Shown piece by piece: positions 1-6,097 of a stretch of 6,358 nucleotides of DNA. A program made the translations under genes and the position numbers. The notes under the pieces are model-generated. The model had not been told where the DNA came from. It saw only the letters and a list, made by a program, of their open reading frames with translations, and searched no databases. Origin of the DNA: Lachnospiraceae bacterium (GTDB lineage Bacteria; Bacillota; Clostridia; Lachnospirales; Lachnospiraceae); contig DPZM01000169.1 of the NCBI GenBank assembly GCA_003535955.1, positions 1 to 6,358 of the forward strand. The letters run 5' to 3'. Position 1 is the first letter of the stretch. Every line of letters starts with the position of its first letter.

Positions 1-42
1 CTGTTATTAGTGATATTTACAGTCCAGCCATGAGGATGACCT

Positions 43-2211
43 ATGGGAAGATATGAGTTCAGCAGTAAGAACCGCGAGCTGATGGAGAACTCACTCGTAC
101 CGTTCGCCATATACCAGTTTATCGATAAGCGTGTAGTCACGCTTATTCTGTCTGCGGGTTTTCTCAAGCTCTTTAACTATAGCGACAGGGATCAGGCTTA
201 TTATGACATGGACCATGACATGTATAAGGATGCGGATCCTGAGGATGCTGCCAGGATCGCGGATGCAGCCTTAAGGTTCGCGACGGAGGGCGGCAGGTAT
301 GATGTAATATACAGGACCAGAAGGTCTGACGGCGGTGAGTATACGATCGTTCATGCGATAGGTGAGCACTTTGTTACCGACTCGGGTGTGAGGCTTGCCC
401 AGGTGTGGTATATGGATGAGGGATCGTATTCAGGGGATAACAGCACAGGTGAGCTTACGGCATCTTTAAAGAAGGCTATCCGCAGGGAGAGCATGATCAA
501 GGCAAGCTACTATGACCACCTGACGGGACTTCCTTCAATGACTTATTTCCTTGAGCTGGCTGATGCCGGCTGTAAAAAAATAGTCGATGAGGGCGGCTGT
601 CCGGCATTTCTTTTCCTGGATCTTACCGGGATGAAGAACTTCAATCACAAGCACGGATTTTCGGAAGGGGATAATCTCCTCCGTTCATTTTCAAGGCTTC
701 TTATAAGGCATTTCAGCAATGAGAACTGCAGCCGCTTCGGCCAGGACCATTTCGCCATATTCACCGATGAAAGCGGGATAGACGATAAGCTCCATGAGAT
801 CTTCAGGGAGTGGCAGAGCACGGGCAAGTCAAAATCACTTCCTGTCCGTGTGGGAGTTTATGTTGCCAACTTTGACAAGAGCAGTAATTTTGACATATCA
901 ACGGCATGCGACAATGCCAAGACCGCCTGTGATACCTTAAGAAATTCCTATGTTTCCAGCATCAGCTACTATAACAAGGAACTGGCGGATAACCTTGACC
1001 GTAAGGATTATATCATTTCCAATTTTGAAAGAGCCCTTTCGGAGAAATGGATAAATGTATACTACCAGCCCATAGTCAGGGCCGTAAACGGGAAGGTGTG
1101 CGATGAGGAGGCGCTGGCAAGGTGGATAGATCCTGTAAGGGGCTTTATGTCGCCGGCTGATTTTATTCCCACACTCGAGGAAGCTCATCTTATCTACAAG
1201 CTCGATCTCTATGTGGTTGATCAGATAATCGAGAAGCTTAAGATAATAGAGAAAGAAGGCCTTCACAAGGTACCCCAGTCTGTAAACCTGTCAAGGACTG
1301 ACTTTGATGAATGTGATATCGTAAGTGAGATATGTACCCGTATGGACAATGCGGGTCTTGATCACAGCCTGCTCACTATTGAGATAACCGAGAGCATTGT
1401 GGGAACTGACTTTGAATTTATGAAAAAGCAGGTTGACCGCTTCAGAAGGCTGGGCTTTAAGGTGTGGATGGATGATTTCGGAAGCGGTTATTCGTCCCTT
1501 GATGTCCTTCAGGACCTGGAATTTGACCTTATTAAGTTTGATATGCGCTTCCTGAAACAGATGGATAAGGGGAACAACAGCAGGGTGATCCTGACCGAGC
1601 TTATGAGGATGGCGACAAATCTGGGCCTTGAGACAGTGTGTGAGGGTGTTGAGACGGTCGAACACGTCAACTTCTTAAGGGATGTGGGCTGCAGCAAGCT
1701 TCAGGGCTATTATTTTACCAAGCCCATTCCTCTTGATCAGATACTCTACAGGTACAGGACAGGCATACAGATAGGATTTGAGGATCCGGAAGAATCGGAT
1801 TACTATGACATTCTGGGTAAGCTTAACCTGTATGATCTTGACTGGGTTGCCGGAGGCGGAAACACGGACCTTGACAAGTACTTTACAACCCTTCCGATGG
1901 TGATCATGGAGCTTAACGATACAGCAGTCCGTATAGTAAGGTCCAATCCTTCATATCGCGATTTTGCGGGTCGGATGCTTGTAAGAAATATCGGTGAAGA
2001 ATTTGAGGAATTCGACACTATACCCGAGCACCGCAGGGAATCCTTTTTAAGTCCCATGATCCAGTGTGCGATACATGGTATAGGACAGCTTGTGGATGAA
2101 CGCCTTCCGAATGGTATGGTTGTACGTACCATTATGAGAAGGATAGCGGTAAACCCTGTCAGGAAAACGGCATCGGTTGCCGTTGCGGTCCTGTCTGTGA
2201 CGAATTCCTAG
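43..2211 (+). CDS. PAS-like / degenerate GGDEF / EAL / PAS-like cyclic-di-GMP phosphodiesterase
   Basis: Predicted cytoplasmic enzyme that hydrolyses cyclic-di-GMP to pGpG. Residues about 10-125 form a PAS-like sensor. Residues about 155-312 form a GGDEF domain beginning DHLTGLP (158-164), but its signature is GQDHF (233-237) and there is no RxxD inhibitory site upstream, so cyclase activity is doubtful. Residues about 325-570 form an EAL domain with the expected catalytic set: E356 in EAL, N415, E447, E450, D477-D478 in DDFGSGYSS, K498, E534 and Q554. Residues about 600-722 look like a second PAS-like domain after the EAL, which is uncommon. No signal peptide or membrane segment is visible. 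The start is firm: an in-frame TGA lies at 37-39, and GAGGA at 32-36 sits 6 bases before the ATG. Its promoter lies outside the window or in the upstream gene. It converges on the hybrid kinase. Family assignment is secure; net phosphodiesterase activity is inferred from the residues. Confidence 0.95.
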   Translation: MGRYEFSSKNRELMENSLVPFAIYQFIDKRVVTLILSAGFLKLFNYSDRDQAYYDMDHDMYKDADPEDAARIADAALRFATEGGRYDVIYRTRRSDGGEYTIVHAIGEHFVTDSGVRLAQVWYMDEGSYSGDNSTGELTASLKKAIRRESMIKASYYDHLTGLPSMTYFLELADAGCKKIVDEGGCPAFLFLDLTGMKNFNHKHGFSEGDNLLRSFSRLLIRHFSNENCSRFGQDHFAIFTDESGIDDKLHEIFREWQSTGKSKSLPVRVGVYVANFDKSSNFDISTACDNAKTACDTLRNSYVSSISYYNKELADNLDRKDYIISNFERALSEKWINVYYQPIVRAVNGKVCDEEALARWIDPVRGFMSPADFIPTLEEAHLIYKLDLYVVDQIIEKLKIIEKEGLHKVPQSVNLSRTDFDECDIVSEICTRMDNAGLDHSLLTIEITESIVGTDFEFMKKQVDRFRRLGFKVWMDDFGSGYSSLDVLQDLEFDLIKFDMRFLKQMDKGNNSRVILTELMRMATNLGLETVCEGVETVEHVNFLRDVGCSKLQGYYFTKPIPLDQILYRYRTGIQIGFEDPEESDYYDILGKLNLYDLDWVAGGGNTDLDKYFTTLPMVIMELNDTAVRIVRSNPSYRDFAGRMLVRNIGEEFEEFDTIPEHRRESFLSPMIQCAIHGIGQLVDERLPNGMVVRTIMRRIAVNPVRKTASVAVAVLSVTNS

Positions 2212-2217
2212 TGAAAC

Positions 2218-2241
2218 AGCCGGACTTTTGCTATACCGGCT
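2218..2241. terminator. small GC-rich dyad between convergent genes, possible weak terminator
   Basis: AGCCGG (2218-2223) and CCGGCT (2236-2241) are perfect 6-base inverted arms around a 12-base loop, in the 41-base gap between the stops of the EAL protein and the hybrid kinase. The position suits a bidirectional terminator. Neither side has a real T tract: the minus-strand side continues GTTTC and the plus-strand side ATGCATC. Intrinsic termination is therefore uncertain, and the stem may only protect the 3' ends. Confidence 0.35.
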
Positions 2242-2252
2242 ATGCATCAACC

Positions 2253-3851
2253 TTATAGATCAGATGAGGCAAACCGGAGGATAGTCTCCGTAAGAACCCT
2301 TGCATTGACGGGTTTTGAGAGGTGGGCATTCATGCCTGCCTCTTTTGATTTCCTTATATCGTTTTCGAAGGCATTTCCGGTCAGTGCAATGATAGGTAAT
2401 GTCGTGGAATCGGAACGGCCCGACATACGTATATCGTGTGTTGCATCAAGGCCGCTTATACCGGGCAGGATTATATCCATAAGGATCATATCGAAATAAC
2501 CTGAAGCTGAATCGGTATACATCTGTATCGCTTCTTCGCCGCTTGTTGCGGTTTCGATAACCGCTCCCTCAGCCTGGAGAATGGACTGTGTTATGGTCCG
2601 GTTGATCGTATCATCTTCTACAAGGAGTATCCTCAAACCCTTTAAGCTGTCGGCTGATGAAGGCTTCTTACCGCGAAGGGAGGATTCGGTATCTTTATCT
2701 ATTGCGAAGGTCATGGTGACTGTAAACTTGGAACCGACTCCCTGTGTGCTCTTTATGTTTATCTGACCGTCCATAAGATCGATGAGTTTCTTGGAAATGG
2801 TAAGACCGAGTCCCGAACCTTCCTGAGAAGAGGAAGAACCCTTGAACTCCTGGGCGAAGGGATCGAAAATACGGTCAAGGAATTCCGGCCGCATTCCGAT
2901 GCCTGTATCTTCAACCTCGAACCGGTAGGTCACGCTGTCTTCATCGGATGATTCTTCTGTTATCCTGAAGAAGACGATATCTCCGTCTCTCGTGAACTTG
3001 ATCGCATTATCGAGTATGTTGACGAGAACCTTCTGGAGGTGGAGTTCATCGCCGAGTACATAAGGGTGGGGAAGGCCGTCAAAAGCGGTTGACAGGTTGA
3101 TCTCCTTGCCTATCATCTTGTTGGAGACAATCGATACGCAGTTCTCGGCAAAGACATTTATGTTCATCGGCTGATGGATGATGGATACGTGGTTATCCTC
3201 GAGTGAGCTTATATCCAGAACATCATTGAGCAGGGCCTGAAGGTGATTGGATTCACCCATCATGCTCTCTAAGTATTTGCTGACCTTGTTTACGTCGGAA
3301 ACATTGCGCTTGGCCATTTCCATAAGGCCCATCACGCCATTGAGCGGTGTACGGATATCGTGGGAGAAATTGGTAAGGAAAGCACTCTTGGCAGTGTTGA
3401 CGGCTTCGGCCTGACGTTTGGCGGAAGTGATCCTGTTCTTGTATTCGGCAAGCAAAAGACTGACATCATAGGTTCCGACCGCAACCTGCTTACCATCGGC
3501 TGACGGAACATTGCAGAACTTGGTCTGATAGTCCTTGACCTCATCATTGACCAGGACCCTGTAATTTACGTAATAAGGCTTACCGGTATAAAGACTGCCT
3601 TCTACGATCTCAAGATCCATGGCCTGCAGGACCTTGTCCCTGTCAGCTGTATATACAAGCTGGTCAACGTAGGAATTAAGCTGTCCGGTATAATCCATTG
3701 TATCAAATTCACCCGATACAAGGGGTGAAAAGATATTGGCTGCCTGGGCGGATTCCACATGGCCCGACTCAAGATCTATAAGTGCTATACCGTCATGGTC
3801 AGAGGTCAGGGCAAGTACCGCCGTAACCTTACTGTTGCTTAATGTATCCAT
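2253..3851 (-). CDS. soluble PAS-like hybrid sensor histidine kinase with C-terminal receiver
   Basis: Predicted two-component hybrid kinase that autophosphorylates on His and passes the phosphate to its own receiver. Residues about 1-130 form a PAS-like sensor, followed by a short helical linker to about 155. The HisKA H-box is FSHDIRTPLNG with H164. The HATPase_c domain has the N-box NILDNAIKFT (N278, N282), the G1 box EDTGIGM (D315), the F-box FDPFAQ (329-334) and the G2 box GSGLGL (345-350). The receiver spans about 406-530, with acidic residues E412-D414, phospho-acceptor D459 in LMDIILP, T491 and K513 in SKP. There is no transmembrane segment, so the input should be cytoplasmic. There is no HPt or DNA-binding domain, so a separate partner is needed for output. 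The start is supported by CAGGAG (plus-strand 3857-3862) 5 bases upstream. It lies 37 bases after ddh on the same strand with no terminator between them, so it is likely transcribed with ddh. The sensed signal and the output are unknown. Confidence 0.95.
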   Translation of the reverse strand: MDTLSNSKVTAVLALTSDHDGIALIDLESGHVESAQAANIFSPLVSGEFDTMDYTGQLNSYVDQLVYTADRDKVLQAMDLEIVEGSLYTGKPYYVNYRVLVNDEVKDYQTKFCNVPSADGKQVAVGTYDVSLLLAEYKNRITSAKRQAEAVNTAKSAFLTNFSHDIRTPLNGVMGLMEMAKRNVSDVNKVSKYLESMMGESNHLQALLNDVLDISSLEDNHVSIIHQPMNINVFAENCVSIVSNKMIGKEINLSTAFDGLPHPYVLGDELHLQKVLVNILDNAIKFTRDGDIVFFRITEESSDEDSVTYRFEVEDTGIGMRPEFLDRIFDPFAQEFKGSSSSQEGSGLGLTISKKLIDLMDGQINIKSTQGVGSKFTVTMTFAIDKDTESSLRGKKPSSADSLKGLRILLVEDDTINRTITQSILQAEGAVIETATSGEEAIQMYTDSASGYFDMILMDIILPGISGLDATHDIRMSGRSDSTTLPIIALTGNAFENDIRKSKEAGMNAHLSKPVNARVLTETILRFASSDL

Positions 3852-3888
3852 AATTTCTCCTGCTTATCTGAAAATGAAATCTATATGA

Positions 3889-4875
3889 TCATAATAAATG
3901 ACTTCTCATATCGTCAGGACTCATATTAAGAAGGTAGGCGGGAGCAACATCGAATACCGTCTTACATCCGCTCATGCCTTCCTTGTGCATCCTGTAGGCT
4001 GCCCTGGCGTAGGCGATGAGTACCGAGGATGTAAATTCCGGATTGGAATCCAGGGTGAGCCTGTACTCAATAACATGTTTATTTTCCTTATCCCATCCGC
4101 TGCATCCGCTTCTTATGACCATGCCGCCGTGAGGTATACCCTTATGGTCACGGTCAAGCTCTTCCTGACTTATGAAGTGAACGGTGGTATCGTAATCGGC
4201 AAAGTAATTGGGCATGGTCACGATCTCATTCGTAATCCTGTCCTTGTCTGCACCTTCTGCCGCAACAACGAAGCATTCACGTGTATGCTTCTGCCTTGTT
4301 GTAAGTTCGGGATTGCTTCCGGACCTTACTTCTTCCACGGCCTTCTCAACCGGAATGGTGTACTGTCTTGCATCAAGGACACCGTCTATTCTTCTTATTG
4401 CATCCGAATGTCCCTGGCTTACTCCCTTGCCCCAGAAGGTATAGTCCTTACCTTCAGGAAGGATGGCATTGGCATAAGCCCTGTTAAGTGAAAACATACC
4501 GGGATCCCAGCCAACCGAGATCATGGCTATATGACCGCCTGCCTTGGCCGCAGCATCAACGTTAGCGAAATGCTCCGAAATGCGGGCGTGTGTGTCAAAT
4601 GAATCTATTACGTTGAAATCCTTAGCGTATTTTGGTGTCATTTCGGGAAGATCGGTCGCGCTTCCTCCGCAGATTATAAGAACATCGATATCATCCTTGT
4701 GGGAGAGTATATCGTTTACCGAATAAACGGGAACCTTATCGGTAAGAATGCTGACTGTCCCGGGATCGCGCCTTGTAAATACACAGGCAAGCTCCATGTC
4801 ATCATTCTGCTTTACGGCACATTCGATGCCGCGTCCAAGATTACCGTAACCTAAAATACCGATTCTTATGCTCAT
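3889..4875 (-). CDS. ddh: meso-diaminopimelate D-dehydrogenase
   Basis: NADPH-dependent enzyme that reductively aminates L-2-amino-6-oxopimelate (tetrahydrodipicolinate) to meso-diaminopimelate in one step, bypassing the succinylase, acetylase and aminotransferase routes. The product feeds peptidoglycan and lysine synthesis in the cytoplasm. The 328-residue product is close to the 320 of the Corynebacterium glutamicum enzyme and, from memory of that sequence, aligns along its whole length. It shows the Rossmann motif GYGNLGRG (9-16), GSATD (71-75), DSFDTH (91-96), GWDPGMFS (122-129), WGKGVSQGHSD (148-158) and PHGG (248-251). T173, R199, H249 and N278 match known substrate-binding positions. 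The frame stays open 40 codons further upstream, but I chose the ATG at 4875: it begins MSIRIGILGYGNLG as the family does, has its own ribosome binding site, and the extension would run through the promoter. It is divergent from the glycosyltransferase and is followed by the hybrid kinase. Confidence 0.97.
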   Translation of the reverse strand: MSIRIGILGYGNLGRGIECAVKQNDDMELACVFTRRDPGTVSILTDKVPVYSVNDILSHKDDIDVLIICGGSATDLPEMTPKYAKDFNVIDSFDTHARISEHFANVDAAAKAGGHIAMISVGWDPGMFSLNRAYANAILPEGKDYTFWGKGVSQGHSDAIRRIDGVLDARQYTIPVEKAVEEVRSGSNPELTTRQKHTRECFVVAAEGADKDRITNEIVTMPNYFADYDTTVHFISQEELDRDHKGIPHGGMVIRSGCSGWDKENKHVIEYRLTLDSNPEFTSSVLIAYARAAYRMHKEGMSGCKTVFDVAPAYLLNMSPDDMRSHLL

Positions 4876-4884
4876 AATATCAAG

Positions 4885-4890
4885 TCCTTT
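4885..4890 (-). promoter_or_regulatory. ribosome binding site that fixes the ddh start
   Basis: The minus strand reads AAAGGA here, 9 bases before the ATG at 4875. This matches the Shine-Dalgarno consensus and supports the 328-residue start over the upstream in-frame ATG at 4995, which lies outside the predicted transcript. Confidence 0.8.
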
Positions 4891-4912
4891 CAATTTGTTT
4901 AAGTAATAAACT

Positions 4913-4951
4913 AAAGTATCCTTACCTATTTTAAATATCGGGACATACTTT
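4913..4951. repeat. inverted repeat flanking the ddh -10 and start point
   Basis: AAAGTAT (4913-4919) and ATACTTT (4945-4951) are perfect 7-base inverted arms with a 25-base spacer holding the ddh -10 and predicted +1. The arms could be two half-sites for a regulator. The spacer is long and the arms AT-rich, so the evidence is weak. Confidence 0.25.
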
Positions 4952-4956
4952 TGCAA
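4928..4956 (-). promoter_or_regulatory. sigma-A promoter for ddh (and probably the hybrid kinase)
   Basis: On the minus strand, TTGCAA (4951-4956) as -35 and TAAAAT (4928-4933) as -10 are separated by 17 bases, the ideal spacing. The predicted +1 is near 4921, giving a leader of about 46 bases before the ddh ATG. That is too short for a lysine riboswitch, and no terminator-like stem is seen in it. Its -35 lies only 6 bases from the -35 of the divergent glycosyltransferase promoter. Confidence 0.65.
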
Positions 4957-4962
4957 CCCATT

Positions 4963-4990
4963 TTTACAATAAAGATCATTATGATATAAT
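4963..4990 (+). promoter_or_regulatory. extended -10 sigma-A promoter for the glycosyltransferase, predicted leaderless
   Basis: TTTACA (4963-4968) and a perfect TATAAT (4985-4990) are spaced by 16 bases, and TGA directly before the -10 gives the extended form TGnTATAAT. Taking the last base of the -10 as position -7, +1 falls on 4997, the A of the ATG. No Shine-Dalgarno sequence lies between the -10 and that ATG. The -10 hexamer also lies within a small inverted repeat. Confidence 0.7.
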
Positions 4991-4991
4991 G
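4977..4991. repeat. inverted repeat covering the glycosyltransferase -10 box
   Basis: CATTAT (4977-4982) and ATAATG (4986-4991) are perfect inverted arms around GAT. CATTATG at 4977-4983 recurs as a direct copy at 4993-4999, 16 bases on, spanning the predicted +1. It could be an operator for a repressor. The sequence is AT-rich and overlaps promoter consensus bases, so chance is a real alternative. Confidence 0.35.
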
Positions 4992-4996
4992 TCATT

Positions 4997-6097
4997 ATGA
5001 GATTCGTTACCTTGTTTCTGAAAACTGAAAATGTTCACCTGCTCAAGGATGTCGGAATGATCCCCTATCATCTTTATAAGGACCATGCTCTTGACTGCTG
5101 TGTTGCATGTTATAAAAACAGCGATGAGTATACCTATGCCGGTGATGAGGTTAAGGGCCTTAAGCTTGACTTTGTAAAGAAGACAAGGGGAGGGATAATA
5201 TTTGACGGGATCAGATATCTTGTATTTAATGCCCGTAAGATAGATATCCTTAACATCTACCATCTGAACCTGTCGTCCTACTTCTACGGGATCGTGTACA
5301 GGCTGTTTAACCACAGGGGGAAGATATACCTTAAGCTTGATATGAATCCTGCCGGTTTTATAAGCTGCTTTAAGAAGGATCCGGTGGGAATGATCAAGAG
5401 AGCCACGATAAGACATGCGGATACAGTCTCTGTGGAAACGACACTTATGCTTAAGAAGCTTAAGAAGTTCTACGGGGACAAGATAATATTCATACCAAAC
5501 GGATGCTACCAACATGGATCGGATAAGCCCATTACGCCTAAGGAACATATAATACTGACTGTGGGAAACCTGGGAACTTATGAGAAGGCAACGGATGTCC
5601 TTCTTGAGGCTTATGCGGAATATATAAAAAGGTCGCCCGGAAGCGACTGGAAGTTAAGGCTTACAGGGAGTGTGGATGAGAGCTTCAAAGGGTTTTTAGA
5701 GGATTATTACATGCGTTATCCGGGGATCAGGGACAGGATAACCTTTACGGGACCGATAAGGGACAGGGACAGGCTTGACGAAGAATACGGCAGGGCAGCG
5801 GTCTTTACCCTTCCGTCGTTGAGCGAGAGCTTTGGCATAGTCCTTGTTGAGGCGGCCCTTAAGGGATGTTATCTGATAACGTCAGATATGGTTCCGGCGG
5901 GTTATGATATCTCGGATAAGTACAGGTACGGGGCCGTCGTTCCCGCAGGGAATGCTTCTAAACTGGCGGAGGCCTTTGCTAAGGTATGTGACAGCGACAG
6001 GGACAGGGCTGCCTTAGCGGCTGAGCTTGCACAAAGGACCAGGACCCTGTACAACTGGAATAAGATAATTGACAGACTGTATAAAAAGCTATGCTGA
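4997..6097 (+). CDS. GT-B fold glycosyltransferase, GT4-like
   Basis: Predicted cytoplasmic or membrane-associated retaining glycosyltransferase that moves a sugar from a nucleotide-sugar donor to an unknown acceptor, probably a surface polysaccharide or glycolipid. The N-terminal Rossmann-like half runs to about residue 165. The C-terminal donor half starts after IPNG (166-169) and contains VGNLGTYEKATD (189-200, the family's VGxLxxxKGxD strand-loop), LTGSVDE (222-228), FTGPI (250-254) and ESFGIVLVE (277-285), the EX7E motif with E277 and E285. The 366-residue length is normal for the family, and no signal peptide or obvious membrane helix is seen. The ATG at 4997 keeps the first strand and helix (MRFVTLFLKTENVHLL) but has no Shine-Dalgarno sequence. 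ATG 5057 (M21) has AAGGA (5045-5049) 7 bases upstream, but starting there would remove the first Rossmann strand, so I prefer 4997. It is divergent from ddh, and its tail overlaps the next convergent gene by 9 bases. The sugar and acceptor cannot be read from sequence. Confidence 0.92.
   Translation: MRFVTLFLKTENVHLLKDVGMIPYHLYKDHALDCCVACYKNSDEYTYAGDEVKGLKLDFVKKTRGGIIFDGIRYLVFNARKIDILNIYHLNLSSYFYGIVYRLFNHRGKIYLKLDMNPAGFISCFKKDPVGMIKRATIRHADTVSVETTLMLKKLKKFYGDKIIFIPNGCYQHGSDKPITPKEHIILTVGNLGTYEKATDVLLEAYAEYIKRSPGSDWKLRLTGSVDESFKGFLEDYYMRYPGIRDRITFTGPIRDRDRLDEEYGRAAVFTLPSLSESFGIVLVEAALKGCYLITSDMVPAGYDISDKYRYGAVVPAGNASKLAEAFAKVCDSDRDRAALAAELAQRTRTLYNWNKIIDRLYKKLC

Noticed and set aside
3..56. 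Short open frame from the left edge reading VISDIYSPAMRMTYGKI then stop, a possible tail of an upstream gene overlapping the first ATG.
   Set aside because: Only 17 codons are visible, and another frame (1-33) is also open to a stop, so neither can be called coding.
3862..3900. AT-rich stretch that could hold a separate kinase promoter (minus-strand TATTAT and CATATAGAT).
   Set aside because: No acceptable -35 hexamer is found at 16-18 bases, so read-through from the ddh promoter is simpler.
3898..4491. 197-codon plus-strand open frame opposite ddh.
   Set aside because: It is antisense to a well-conserved enzyme, its translation resembles no protein I know, and it has no ribosome binding site of its own.
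4876..4921. Possible lysine riboswitch or attenuator in the ddh leader.
   Set aside because: The predicted leader is about 46 bases, far shorter than an L-box, and no terminator stem with a T tract is seen.
4876..4995. 40-codon N-terminal extension of ddh.
   Set aside because: It translates the promoter and leader, is absent from the family, and the internal ATG at 4875 has a good Shine-Dalgarno sequence.
4979..5548. 189-codon minus-strand open frame opposite the glycosyltransferase.
   Set aside because: It is antisense to a convincing GT-B protein and runs through the promoter region; a shadow of the real gene.
5759..6008. Repeated AGGGACAGG-type words (around 5759-5773 and 5997-6008).
   Set aside because: They encode Arg-Asp runs (RDRDR, SDRDR) in charged loops of the glycosyltransferase; codon-level repetition rather than a DNA element.
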